Shown here: positions 34,023 through 45,700 of the stretch, piece after piece
Numbering within the stretch: position 1 is the stretch's first letter
Layout of the letters: every line of letters starts with the position of its first letter
NCBI RefSeq assembly: GCF_921293095.1
Contig: NC_060249.1
Location: 77,449,907 to 77,513,906, forward strand
DNA from: Ischnura elegans
Taxonomy: Eukaryota > Arthropoda > Insecta > Odonata > Coenagrionidae
Length of the DNA stretch: 64,000 nt
Reading direction: 5' to 3'
Notes under the pieces: model-generated
What the model was told of the DNA's origin: nothing
What the model saw: the letters and a program-made list of their open reading frames with translations, nothing else
Databases searched by the model: none
Translations under genes and position numbers: made by a program

Positions 34023-34175
34023 TGGCGGCCTCGGTGGCGGCGAGGTAAAGTCCACGCCTGCCAAACAAGAGTTCACAGGTTCGAGTCCCACCTGTGTAGG
34101 TTGGGAATGGATGTTAGTGTACGTGTAACAGTTAACTTGCTGAAAACCCCAGACTTAAAAAGCTATACAGCATTT
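34023..34175 (+). mobile_element. tRNA-headed SINE, family A
   Basis: It begins GGCGGCCTCGGTGGCGGCGA and has an A-box-like region and the B-box ACAGGTTCGAGTCCCACC. The family body follows (GTACGTGTAACAGTTAACTT, GAAAACCCCAGACTT). It is close in structure to the copy at 47358. Confidence 0.8.
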
Positions 34176-34429
34176 TTACGGTGGCATTGTAAATTGAAAT
34201 TAAAAAATAACACCGTGGACACGCTAGTGAAAAAAACATTCGTGAATCCTTTCTATCTTGCATTCCACATTGTAGCTTCACATGCATTCATACAGTACAG
34301 CATGCTGGTTTGGTACAAATATGAAAGACCAATCTTTGTTGCTATGTAACAATATGCATCTTTGAGGAGTCAGAAACTACTTACCATTCACTCACTCCGT
34401 AAATCTTCCCGTTTGTTGTTATAGAAAAG

Positions 34430-34565
34430 TGTGGGTAGAGCTCACCCCAGAATAAAATGCAGGCGTGTGAAATTCAAGCATTAGGGGTTGGGAGGCCAGT
34501 TACTTGCCCTGGGACACCTCGCACTTCCAGGATTTTTTGCATTAGTCGAACTTATGTGGATTTTA
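34430..34565. mobile_element. SINE-like fragment, family D
   Basis: GGGTAGAGCTCACC, then GGGAGGCCAGTTACTTGCCC and CACCTCGCACTTCCAGGATT, match in order the stretches at 45555-45665 and, more weakly, 60060-60160. I take it as a body fragment of a SINE whose head was not preserved. Confidence 0.5.
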
Positions 34566-34740
34566 AGGGTCACTGGATTCGACGTTAACGGTATGTGGAG
34601 GAGACGATCGACAGCTTACGTCATTGTCGCCGTGAAGTAAGTTTAAGATAGAGAGAAACCTGGCGTTGGCATTAGCCTGCTCTCAACGAAAGGCGTCACG
34701 GTGGCTATGGTTTAGTATCCCATCTGACGGATTGCTATAC

Positions 34741-35308
34741 AAGGGTATTCAACCCGTGGCCCGTCGGTTAATTTCTTGCGGCCCCCAGAGGCTAAAGAAA
34801 ATATTATATCGCGAACCAAATATCGACACAATCGTCAAATAAAAAATTTCAAATATCGCATTGATTTATACAAGAATAGCCATGAGAAAAAATTCCCCTG
34901 GACCGGGAATCGAACCACGGACCTTTGACTTTCCGGGCCACTGCGCAGACCACTCGCTATCCAGGTTCTTTGAAATATACAAGAATGTACCATGAGCCTG
35001 GGTAAAATTGCCATGAGAATTAAATAAAATTGCCATTGGAAAGCCTAAGGTCCGTGGTTCGATTTCCGGTCCAGGGGAATTTTTTCTCATGGCAATTCTT
35101 GTATATTTCACCGCCGTTCACGCGACAGGTTTAGAAATATTACACATCGCATTGATTGATTAAAATTTATAGCCAATTAAGATTATTCATATTTGAAATG
35201 TTATGTTTTTTTTGTTAATGTGTTGGTAAAGTGAAGTGGAGCTTTGTGGCCCTCTGGTCGATGTGAAATCGATTTTTGGCCCTTGCATGAAAAAAGTTGA
35301 AGACCCCC
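34741..35308. mobile_element. hAT-like non-autonomous element inside a SINE
   Basis: The left end reads AAGGGTATTCAACCCGTGGCC and the right end, reversed, GGGGTCTTCAAC then GCAAGGGCC. Such GGGGTCTTCAAC ends are typical of hAT elements. GCTATAC (34734-34740) and GCTGTAC (35309-35315) flank it as a slightly mutated 7-8-bp duplication. It carries the inner foldback insertion. Confidence 0.65.
34867..35145. mobile_element. Inverted pair of tRNA-like sequences nested in the hAT-like element
   Basis: The arms 34867-34938 and 35036-35108 are near-perfect reverse complements. Each holds the B-box GGTCCGTGGTTCGATTYCCG next to CCAGGGGAATTTTTTCTCAT and CTTGTATA. The 12-mer ATCGCATTGATT occurs on both sides (34855-34866, 35146-35157), an insertion duplication of LINE-driven length. 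It looks like a tRNA-derived element retroposed as a head-to-head pair. Confidence 0.75.
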
Positions 35309-35524
35309 GCTGTACTGGAAGTGCCCTTCACAAAGCACTTCCAACTCACGCAGGGGAACCTCTGAAAATTTTCCACCACCTCAGGGATTTGATACCGGAC
35401 CGGCGGGGTGGGAAGCTTTCTAGCAGCCATGTCAACTAGATCCCCTTGATCCTAACATTACCCGCTAGGCCAACCTGGTGGTTGGCTTAATAAGCGAGTT
35501 TATATCTCATCCAGGATTAGCCAT

Positions 35525-35625
35525 TTTTGTGTGGGGCATCCGAAGGCTTGCCCCAGGACATTAACCCGGGACCCATTGATCTGCAAAACCAATGCGCTAG
35601 CCACTGGGCCACTACATTTCCAGGC
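35525..35625 (-). mobile_element. tRNA-like SINE head
   Basis: On the minus strand the order is GGCCCAGTGGCTAGCGCATT (A-box-like), then GGGTCCCGGGTTAATGTCCT (B-box-like), with CTGGGGCAAGCC following. It lacks a proper acceptor stem, so it is read as a SINE or tRNA pseudogene, not a functional tRNA. Confidence 0.55.
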
Positions 35626-38600
35626 AAATACCAGAATGTCGAAATCAAACGTGAGTTTGAAGATTGTCATTTCATAAATCTAATTTAAAAATTCGAAATG
35701 TCTCGCAATTACTGAAAAAATTCCATCTTCTCCAATAATTGTGTTGAAAATGTTCAGTACTTCAGCGCCATCTTTAAGCTACGGTGACAGAAATGTTTGA
35801 CTCCCTGCTGCCAAGTATTCCGCCGACGAAGTGCAAAATAAATATGCTTAGATTAGCACAAATATGTATTATTTTATGTATCAAATCAAAGATTGACTCT
35901 GGTTGACACAAAAAAATGAGGGATCTTAAAATGGCCCTGAGGAATCGCATGCAATGATCTTCATCATCATTATAATTATAAACATGCGTGAGTATAAAAA
36001 TTGAATAAAATTCGAAAGAAAAATACAGAACGAGCAAATTGCATTCACTCGAGCTCCTCCATCTTTTTGTTCTAAATAGGTGCGATATTTCACAACCGTC
36101 GCCCCGAGATTTAATAGGCGGCTTCAGGGGTCATGGAGCGCGAAAAATTACGTTCAGACCAGGGGCGTCAAGGGCTACCACCACTGGGTCAACGTCGAAA
36201 ACCACAATACGTGGTGTTCGCGAAAATTAATGTGAATCTGTCTCACTTTAAAAAATTAAATAATAATAAAACCTGAGAAAACACTGAAAAAGAGGCGTGT
36301 GAAAGACTCTGGTCACAAAAGGCAATCCCGAAGCAGCCTGAATTTAAGGGAGAGTAGATTCGAGGTGTACGAACATACATTCATACATATAGACAACGAT
36401 GCGTGAAATTTCGGCCGCAAACTTGAAGAGAACCTAATTTTCTTCCGCAACCTCAGAGATTTTTCTTTTGTGATACAAATCTCTCGTCATATGTTTCCTC
36501 GTCACACGACGAGTAATCTGGAAAGACTTCCCAATCTCGAACTGAGAACACGTACACAGCGTGACTCCACATCGTACACATCTCGCCTTCACCAAGACGG
36601 GTGTCGATTCGAGGGAAAAATAATTTGTCCCGCCGCGTATTCAATTTGTAAAGAGGAAAAAGAACGTCAAAAGATAACTGGTTGGGGAAAAATGGTAGGC
36701 TTCACATGGACTGTAAGAGGAAGGTGATAATGGTATAAAACGGAATAATAATGACATTTGAAAATATTACCTCATAATAGGATTAAGTGGAGAGATTCGC
36801 AAACTGATCACAGCATTTTTCACAGCTACAGCATATCCATGCTCAGTATAAAAGAAATAAAATATATCCCATTCAAACTACAATTCGAGAGATGATTCGA
36901 TTCTATTAATTAAGGTTTCTAAAAATCCCAAGGGCGTCTCACGCCTAAAAAATGGAGTCGTAAACAGCAATTTTTACTAGAAAAAAAAACATGTTATTAA
37001 ATTAAAAACTCCTATCATGGGATTTTAATTTGCTATGGCCTTCCTCATTCGAGAGAGAATCCTTGTTTTTAATTCATATTCTCTGCCCACATAATTCATT
37101 TAGAATCACATTCAAAATCGCATTCAGTTAATTAACAATCGGTGCTGGATAGGAAAGTTTTCAACAGCGAAAACTGTATTAGTAAAATCAATAATACCGC
37201 CATCACAATTGAAACCCTATACTAATCGTTAAATTCTCAACGGCCGATAATTATAAATGATCTAAATCTTAACTACGTCAATGAGACATACCGAAATTCT
37301 AAGATACAATTAGCAATGTAGCAAGTTAAAAAAAAAGAAACTTATTTTAAGCCACAAGACATTTTAAATGGGTCCTTTTATTTAGATGTGTTTAAATGCC
37401 GCGCAATTTTATCGGAAACCACCGAGGAATGCATAGTTTTTCACAAATTCTTAGAATTTATCAATACTTAGGCTAAATCTGTTTTACCCTACACTCAAAA
37501 ATTATATTTATTTCACCTCCGCATTTATTTGAATGCCAAATGAGAAAGTAGAATAAGCATAAGGCCTCTTACTAATCCACAAATTATTGCCCTTGAATGA
37601 ATGTTCCCAAATCTATGAGGAGCTCATGAACTTCAAGGAATCCCTACCGACTAGTAGGCGATGCATTTTTGTCAAAAAGCATAAAATTCCAGAAAAATCC
37701 AGCTAATCTTCCAATCACGAAAACGAGGAAAATAAGTAACATTACTAGTCTCCTTTACTCGGAAATTAGGAGTGTCGATGTCGTAAAAGGCAGTAATGGT
37801 ACGTTCAGTGCATGTAAAACGACATTGCAAGCGCGTAATTGAACACTTTCTGTTGTACTGCTCCACCAATATTATCTCAGGGCGCCATTCCCGCTAGAGA
37901 GAATGCGTTCAAGCTTAAGTGCCACCCAGCATGCAAGGCCTTAGCGATAAAATCTTACAGAAAGCTATCTGATCTACGGTTGCTTTTTTGGATTGAAATT
38001 TCTTTTGCTCCGGTTTGAAATACGGCTTTTGAACGCAAACAACGGTGAAAAATTTGGTTCTCATGCGCATCGTGATCATATTAAAAATTAGATATGGTTC
38101 TCAAGGCTTCTGCTTTTGGCGTGGTTTATGTATATTTGATTTTTATAAAGATATTTACTATGAGTCGTAAGTAGAATAAGAGTGCTTTTTGTGGATGTAA
38201 AAACTCTGTTATAGAACAAACCATTTAGATAGCGTAAGTATGTTTACCTCTTGGAAAATTAAGTCTACTAAAAGCATTAACCTGCCATTGTGTCCAAAAT
38301 AGTTCTCACTCAGGTCTAGCGGGTTTTTACTCTTGATATCACTTGTCGTAAAAATATTTATGCACAATATTAAAACTAATTTGTACAATTTTTCTCTTTA
38401 TGGTGGCATATTTTTCACTATCCAGTCGGTGTCTGATCAGTTAACTAGAAATGGCCCACTGTTTTGTGAATTCTAAGTTTACCAAAGCGACTTCTGGGTT
38501 GAGTACGATGGTAGGGCGCGATGCAGTTGCTCATCTTCTGACTCATACGCTGAACTCCAAATCGCTATGATTACCAATGCGTGAAAGTCATACTTAATGA

Positions 38601-41600
38601 GAAGAGCTATTTAATTTTATTTCAGAAACTATAATGGGTATCCGATCAGATGTATTCACGAGGGGTCGGATTAAATAAATTTTAAAAACCATCACAATAA
38701 ACTAGTTTCACTAGAAGGGAGCAGATACTATTTTTTTTAATATGTTGACGCCATTAAGAGATCGTTTTGTAATCGTCATCAACCAAAAGAGATGTTAGTA
38801 AAGCATATCTTGCCAAATGAGAAAAGCTACAGTAAATATTGCAATAGCATACGCAAAAAAAAAGACTAGCATATTTTCGCCAGCTAAAGATAGAAAGGTA
38901 TTCTAGCATATAGCGGGATGTTCCCAAACGAAAAAGCCAACCAGATGTCCCCCTTTGGAAACGTGCGGTGCAATATCGATGTATTTGGACTCAGCCCGGA
39001 AATATTGAATCCACTGGTTGAACAAGGGTAAAGTAAACTCTATAATTTTTATTTTAAGCTTCCTCATATCCAAAAATAAAGTTTTCAAGGAACATCAGAG
39101 GGATTGGAGGAAAATCCAAGGGAAACACAGATATTACATGCAAGACTGAAAATAATGGAAAAATCCAAATGCTCACGAGATTCACGTTGACTTGACAGAC
39201 ATTTTAGCCACAAACAAAAGGCAGGAAGGGCAACCAAAAGGTACACGGAAAAGTACGTGTTCTGCCGAACGAATTTGAATATCGAAAGGTTTTTTTCCTC
39301 CCACAGCACAGATCAGAAACCGCAATCGCAAGAAGGCCAAAAGACATCGCCGATTTGTTGTTTATTTCCATAGCTCGCTTTTCATTTCCTTTTTCTGGAT
39401 CAGAAGATTTGTCTCAAATTAAGGAATCGAAATAAGAGAAATGACGGCTTAATGATAGTCTAAATATAACATGACAGAAGAAGTTCCGGCAATATGTTGG
39501 TCTGAACTTAGCAATGTGCACCATTTTCGCAATAAATATCGGGCCGATTCTCGCGGAATCAGAACATACTTTGCTTCGCATAGAATTCTAAAAAATCCTG
39601 AAATATTATAATTAAATATATGAACATTTGAATATTAATTAGGTATAGGAGTTATTTATTACGTTTTTATTTATCCTTCACGCCAGTAATCACCCACAGC
39701 TCTTCTCCCTCTTTATGCTTCAGGATATCTAACAGTTTGGTACAATGAATGTCTCCATTTTTACCCAGAATTTTGCTGGATTTCTTTCCTTAGTCACTGA
39801 AAAAATTGGCTTAAATACACTCACTTGTCACCAAATATTTGTTTAAGTCTCATGCATGTGAGAGTTGGAGAAAACTAAATCAGGTCGCAGGTTAGCGCGA
39901 AGAACCGATCCAAATAGTTTGCTCAATTATTTTTCATTATCCTATACTCGATCTAATTATTAAATATGTAGTAGGAGGAGGTTGATTGAAGAGGTTTTTG
40001 AAGTTTATCTAACCGAAAGTTTCCTCATGCACGCATAGGAACAGTTTTCTCTATGCTCAAGAAGGGAATTTTGGTTCCATCCTATTCTTATCTTTTCCCT
40101 GTAAATGCTTCCAATATGACCTGAGTTGTTTGAAAGTACTTGGAAAATAATTTTATCTATATCACTGAATCTCAAAAAATAACTGGGACTTATTCTCAGG
40201 GATGATGTGTCTACGAGCCTATTTCATTGGGATCATTCTTAAGATCGCTTCTGTAACCAGAGGAGTGTATCGAAACAAGAACTTCTTGGGCCTTGAAAAT
40301 ATTTTTTCATGGAGATCAATTCAAGGAGAGATAAAAAACTGTAATTATTCCCTATCAGACCTAGATGACTGAAAGCAGGGCATCGAAAAGACGAGTAAAT
40401 AGTGGCCGAGGAATGGGAAATTCTTATTGACGAAACCGTATACAATCCTTCTTCCACAAACTTGAGCAGGTAACCTTTGTTGGAGTATAATTTCCGAGCC
40501 CTTCTTTCGCTTTTCTAAATATTTGTTGGTGAAGAAAAAGGTCAAGGGTAATCCCCGTTCGTTGAAATGCATCCCCTCTCTAGGAGTACAATGATTTATA
40601 TCCTCGCTTTTTATTTAGTTTGGAGTCAGTACCAAACCTATTCTCTTGAAACTAGGGGAAAAATATTGAAACTTCTCGTGAACTTGCTCCTTTCCGATTG
40701 GATATCAATTCAGGACTTCCAAGAATGGTAAATCACTCTCCTCGATATTTTCTTCCTCCGTAGGGAGATTTTTATTCTCGAAAGCAAGGTCCCTCGGTAA
40801 TATCCTGAAAATCTCACAAGAATATGAGAACGATTCCGAACAACTACTATTCCTAACAGTTCTGAACAATTAAAGCTTCAAACAGCCGTATACAAGAACA
40901 GTTCACATGCTTACTACATGCATCTACCATATGATACGCGGAAAGTTAACTTTATCACATGAAGTAGTAATGAGAATAAATTTCTTTCGTAGGATGATCA
41001 TTAATGGCCTAAAAGCCTCACAAAAAACATATGATTTTTTCAATTTGTTTTGCGTTCGGGATCTTTTAAAATATTTTAAACACATTTGGAATCGCTCCCT
41101 ATTTCAGTCATAGTAAAATGTCCCTTGGAAATCCCGAAATCCGATTACTTAGCTTGAGGTGCAATTTTTAAAAAGTAGAACAAGCATTAGCTCGCGTTTC
41201 AAGAATTTTCTCATGAAAAATAACGATAAGCGAAATATAAATTTTAAGTGTTTGAGACTACATAGATTAATGAATAATTTCAAAGATGGGAAATGCATTA
41301 TTCAGAGAATGGCACTACTATTTATCAATTTTTGAGTAGCTCGCAGTTTGGACTACACGGTGGCAAGGCTTAAAAGGGTCTTCTGTACACACTTACGAAG
41401 GAATTTTTTAGAGTAAAAATGCCTGCCAACCTCATAATCTACACAAAACCGTAAATGTTTCACAACTGTTACGAATAAACACCACGCACAAACGGGCTTT
41501 TTATTTTGAAAATTCGAATGCTGTTTGCTATCAAATGAAGAGAGCACACTTCACAGAATTTCAATTATAAATCTTATTATGAAGTAGAAAAGCAATGCAT

Positions 41601-41965
41601 CCTAATGAATAATGATACCATCACCAGCAGCATTCCAGTTTTGCAAAGACACTGTTTCCACAAAGAGTTTTATTTACGTACTTGGAGACCGCAAGCACAT
41701 TCATTTGTCAATTTTTCACTTCAGATATACCCGCTGTGGTGTATTACTAGCCGAGAACTGTTTGTTCTCTCTCTTACTCCAACTCAAAATTCAAGCATTT
41801 CGAGTTACTGCGCCGCAAAGATGAAATCATATTTCTTCCTTTACCAGAGGGGAAGCTGAAAAATGTTAACTCCTAAATCCCGAGAGACTGAGAAAGCGCT
41901 CCACTAAATTTACATCGGAGCGACAATGAAATCATAACGGGAAAAAGCAATGCTTGCTAGAAGAA
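35626..41965. other. Long stretch without recognisable features
   Basis: About 6.3 kb of mainly AT-rich DNA. GC-richer patches at 36080-36230 and 36450-36720 carry opposing short frames with no known motif. I found no inverted repeat, SINE head or reverse transcriptase piece here. Confidence 0.4.
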
Positions 41966-41969
41966 CTTT

Positions 41970-42130
41970 TATCGGGTAGTTTGGTAGCTTAGTGGGTAGT
42001 TTGCTTGGCTGCTTATTGTTGAGCACGAGGTGTAAATCCTTGTTGAGGCCTAATGACTCATCCAAAAGAAAATCCCAGATACGCGAGGTAGTGCAGAGAA
42101 AGACATCGGTCCACCTAACCTGAATGTACA
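41970..42130 (+). mobile_element. Possible tRNA-derived SINE
   Basis: GGTAGCTTAGTGGGTAGTTT resembles an A-box region, and GAGGTGTAAATCCTTGTTGA about 45 bp later resembles a degraded B-box. The downstream body is unlike the other families here. Confidence 0.35.
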
Positions 42131-43389
42131 ACATTTACACGCTTAGTTTACGGTGAGTCCTACCCCCACCAAAACTAATCGTGGCGCTAAATTAATGAGT
42201 ATGTGCTTAGTCGAAAGAAAGGTCAGATATTGATTCCAACATATATAGACAACTCTTTTTCCGTAGTCGAAAACTATGTGAATGAAGAATATTGTTTCAA
42301 TTTGAACGTAGGATAAGTATTAAATATTATTCATTGCGACGCAATAAAATCTGTGTAATAATCAAAATCTAATAAGTGGTTTTTATGCTAAATTTTCCGT
42401 CCAGGAAAAGTTCTTCCGCTGAAAAATAAAAATAAGTTCAGCGAACGGCCAATGTACGACTTTACTATCCGTTATTCACTCACTGATAACCGAATTTCGG
42501 AAAGGGAAGTTGAGCAGTTGGGTTTTTTGACCGGTCTGCGAACCAGAATGGAGATTAGGAAAACTGGGAGAGAATCTCTAGCGAGTCAAAGGATCGATCA
42601 CATAACCTTAGGCACTCAGCCAGACAATTACTTTTGGGAGGTCTTATCAGCTCCGGTCAGTTATGCGAGGTACCTAGGATCTAAGTCTGCCTCAAAATAT
42701 TATAAATATATTTGTTTACGCTTAATACTAACAGTCACAGTGCCCAGACCTCTCCCCTCTCAACAGTTATGCGTGTGCATCAGTCCTTCTTGACCGGTCG
42801 TGAATTGCTTCTTTTTTTTGGCGATGCACTCCACATTCAAAACTTAGGCCAACCTAGTAAGAAAATTACATACGAGAAAAAAGATCAAATTTTCAAACTT
42901 GAGATACAAGAAAATATTGACTAATCTCGTCTCTCTATATATCCTCGAAATTCCAAATTTCTGGCGTATGTTTTAAATAAGAAGAGCACAAAGAAAAAGA
43001 AGCAGTCTAACGGTAGCGATCCGTACTCTTTAAACTTCACTGCATACCTTGTTACACACTACCCCGCAAGACGCCTCAATCGGCATGCGGCTGGGTGTAT
43101 TAGGAAATCACGCGTTTACAAAATGAAGTAAATGAGAGCACGAAGTTCCGCATGGCATTTATTAAACTCATTAATTGTTCGGGAGAAGATATTCGAATTC
43201 CTGTACCTATTCGTTTAGAAAAAAATCTCTCTTGATTTTCTTTCGGACCAGGAAGTTCAGTTGCTTTCGTACCACAAAAAATATTTCTCTCGGAACTGGA
43301 AGTTTAGTTAATAGATTGAAAAGAGCAATAATTCACCGCATATCTGCATGAAACCTTGCATTCATCTCGTCTCATGAAACTTTGCATTT
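42131..43389. other. No gene found
   Basis: The longest frame (42452-42793, 113 codons, +) has no motif or splice context I can recognise. The remainder is AT-rich and featureless. Confidence 0.35.
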
Positions 43390-43500
43390 CATCATTACAA
43401 GTAATTTACCCCGAGAATGGGAAAGTTGGGCTTGCCCGGGACTCGAAGCTGGATCACCCGATTGCCAGTCAGGCGTGTTACTAGTTATATCACAAGATAG
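43390..43500 (-). mobile_element. tRNA-like SINE head
   Basis: Read on the minus strand, GTGATATAACTAGTAACACG is followed by GATCCAGCTTCGAGTCCCGG, giving A-box- and B-box-like blocks at tRNA spacing. Confidence 0.5.
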
Positions 43501-43572
43501 CTTGGTAGTTCAACTGCTAGGATATCTATCCAGTAATTATGGGATTCGGATCCTAATTACAACAAAGTTATT
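43490..43572 (+). mobile_element. Short SINE, family E, copy 1
   Basis: AGCTTGGTAGTTCAACTGCT then GGGATTCGGATCCTAATTA, with an ACAAAGTTAT tail, matches the copy at 43990-44100. It is adjacent to and opposes the preceding SINE head. Confidence 0.5.
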
Positions 43573-43582
43573 TTTCAATCGC

Positions 43583-43895
43583 ATGATATGGTATGGTATT
43601 TGAAGGAGGCGACCGACACCTGAGGTCATTTGTGCCAAAACGGAGGGGCATGGAAGGAAGAGTGGAGAGAAACCCAGCGTCGGCATTAACCTGCTCTTAA
43701 CGAAATTCACGAAGGAGACCACGGCTTAACGTCCCATCCGACGGACGGAGTGCTGCGCTTGAAATGTCTCCCACACTACATTCAAGCAGGGATCGTGCAG
43801 TCTCCGAAAAACCTCTGCCACCGCCGGGATTTGAACGCGATTGCACGAGGTGGGAAGCCAGCAATCTACCCACCATGCCAACCCAATCCCCTTTT
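43583..43895 (-). mobile_element. tRNA-headed SINE, family B, uninterrupted copy
   Basis: On the minus strand the head reads GATTGGGTTGGCATGGTGGG (A-box-like), then CGCGTTCAAATCCCGGCGG (B-box). The body follows: GTCGGATGGGACGTTAAGCC, GAGCAGGTTAATGCCGACGC and GTGTCGGTCGCCTCC. It is the best reference in the window for the split copy at 34575 and the rearranged copy at 61385. Confidence 0.8.
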
Positions 43896-43989
43896 AAGTC
43901 GTGAACTTCACCAGTGGCGTAAGTAACTTTGCACCAGTGCGCGTCATCAGATCGCTTGATAAAAAAGATTTGCCAATTGAGTGGGCTTG

Positions 43990-44100
43990 AAATATCACCA
44001 AATGGCTTGGTATTTCTACTGCTAGGTTATTTGCTCGGTAAGATCGATATCCGGATTCAAATTATGGCAAGCTCTTTTGGTGATAATAAAGTTTTACATA
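43990..44100 (+). mobile_element. Short SINE, family E, copy 2
   Basis: GGCTTGGTATTTCTACTGCT then GATATCCGGATTCAAATTAT and a GATAATAAAGTTTTAC tail match copy 1 at 43490-43572 with moderate divergence. Confidence 0.5.
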
Positions 44101-45545
44101 AATAATAAAAAAATTTAATCGTGATAATAAATTTGCACCAGTGAGCATCACAGCTTTTAAAAATTACTTGCCGCATGCAATATTTTAATACCTGAGAAAT
44201 CCAGCAGTTTAATTAAATATAAGTGAATAACAGACGTGGAGGAAAATTTCTGGAGGTTGACAGAGCTTCCATTACCCCTTTCTCCCAACCCCCTCCGATA
44301 ACTCTCCTATGGCTAGTTGCCTACATTACGTATTTCTACGTCATGGTTACGCTACTGCGTCCTCACCCCATCTGATACGAGAGAAGTTTTAAAGCGAGAG
44401 AATCCGAAAAATCTCGGCCAGTCAAGATTATTTTTTTCTGTTAAACGTGCTGCAAGAGATGGGGACTACTAACTGAATGTGATTATTAACTTAGGCGTCT
44501 CATCGCGAGCGTTGAGTCAAGACTTGTAGCGCCTGCTTTCGCACACAGCATCGGTAGCGAGCCACTCGGATAAATCTTGCATGCTTGAAAAATGTTCCAA
44601 GTTTGCTTGTTTTTTTCAACCTTCCAACTCATCATCTCGCTCCTCACAAAAATTCGGCCCAAATAAAGAATGGAATAAAAACTCGACGCGGCCTGGCGTA
44701 TGTGAAAAACAGGAGGTCATTAATCCCGCGGATCGCGCATTTCATTTTTTCAAGGCTTAGCTCTTTCGAGAATACTCGGATGATAAATCTTTCACATTCA
44801 TCATTGAGTATTCTCGGCGATACACTACCAATATTAAATCTAATAGTCTCTCTAAGCGCACTGATGCAACATTGTGGTATGACAGCTAAACACCGCTGCT
44901 TAGTTTTCCATTACTTCATGGATTTACTGCCTCATGAAAAGGCATCGAATGGGAGATGATGAGGAAATATTTTATCTCATTCATAATCACTTTAATATTG
45001 GCCACGTCTACGATATTGGAAATTATCTAACTTATTCCTCATAGTATTTTTCGTGGTTTAGGCACAATAAACCCGGAATAAAAGTCGGTTCAAAATGTTT
45101 TGCCTGCCCAAGATTTATAACTAAAGCCATGATAATGCCAAAAAAGTAAATTCTGATTTAACCTCTTAATCTCTATTCATTTAAACCATTTTTAATCACC
45201 ATTTATTAACAACGATAATGAAACCAGTGCGCGTGACTGTTCACTACTGCTTACTGGTTACATCCAGTACGCTTTCAATCTCTGTGTTAACTGTCTTTCC
45301 TCAAATTTTCTTTAATGATAATAATGTTCATTCCCCTCTAATAGAGCTTCATTGATTCGATTAGATTTCGATTTCATATCAAGTTCTCAGATATGTACAT
45401 ATGCGCATAAAATCCATTTTTCCTATTGATGTTGCACGAAAGTGAGCAAAATACAAAAAGCCAAGAGGTTTTCCTCATGAATAAGATTTATTTGCATTAT
45501 TCTACACTCTGACCCGCTCCGTAATTCTACCAGAAGGCGGTTTTT
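44101..45545. other. No gene found
   Basis: The frame at 44585-44959 (124 codons, +) lies in a slightly GC-richer patch and shows no motif I recognise. The rest is AT-rich. Confidence 0.35.
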
Positions 45546-45554
45546 TGTATAAAA

Positions 45555-45697
45555 GGGTAGAACATGCTATAGCCTAAGCCACGGGCGAGTAAATTTCACG
45601 CTTTCAGGTAGGGAGGCCATTTGCCTTTCCATAGCCACCTCGCACATACAGGATTTTGGTTATGTTCAGCCCGAAGGTTTCTCATGGGAATTGGTAC
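45555..45697. mobile_element. SINE-like fragment, family D (Harbinger target)
   Basis: GGTAGGGAGGCCATTTGCC and CACCTCGCACATACAGGATTT match the fragment at 34480-34550. The non-autonomous Harbinger element inserted just right of it. Confidence 0.5.
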
Positions 45698-45700
45698 CAG

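Larger units (their letters stand above)
34575..35470 (-). mobile_element. tRNA-headed SINE, family B, split by a hAT-like insertion
   Basis: The outer parts, 34590-34740 (GAGAGAAACCTGGCGTTGGC, CAACGAAAGGCGTCACGG, ATCCCATCTGACGG) and 35309-35470 (GGATTTGATACCGGACCGGC, GGTGGGAAGC), match the two halves of the uninterrupted copy at 43583-43895. The tRNA-like head is on the right, so it reads on the minus strand. A 568-bp element sits between the halves. Confidence 0.7.

Noticed and set aside
42452..42793. 113-codon frame, candidate exon
   Set aside because: No recognisable domain, no in-phase neighbours, and tail composition typical of chance translation.
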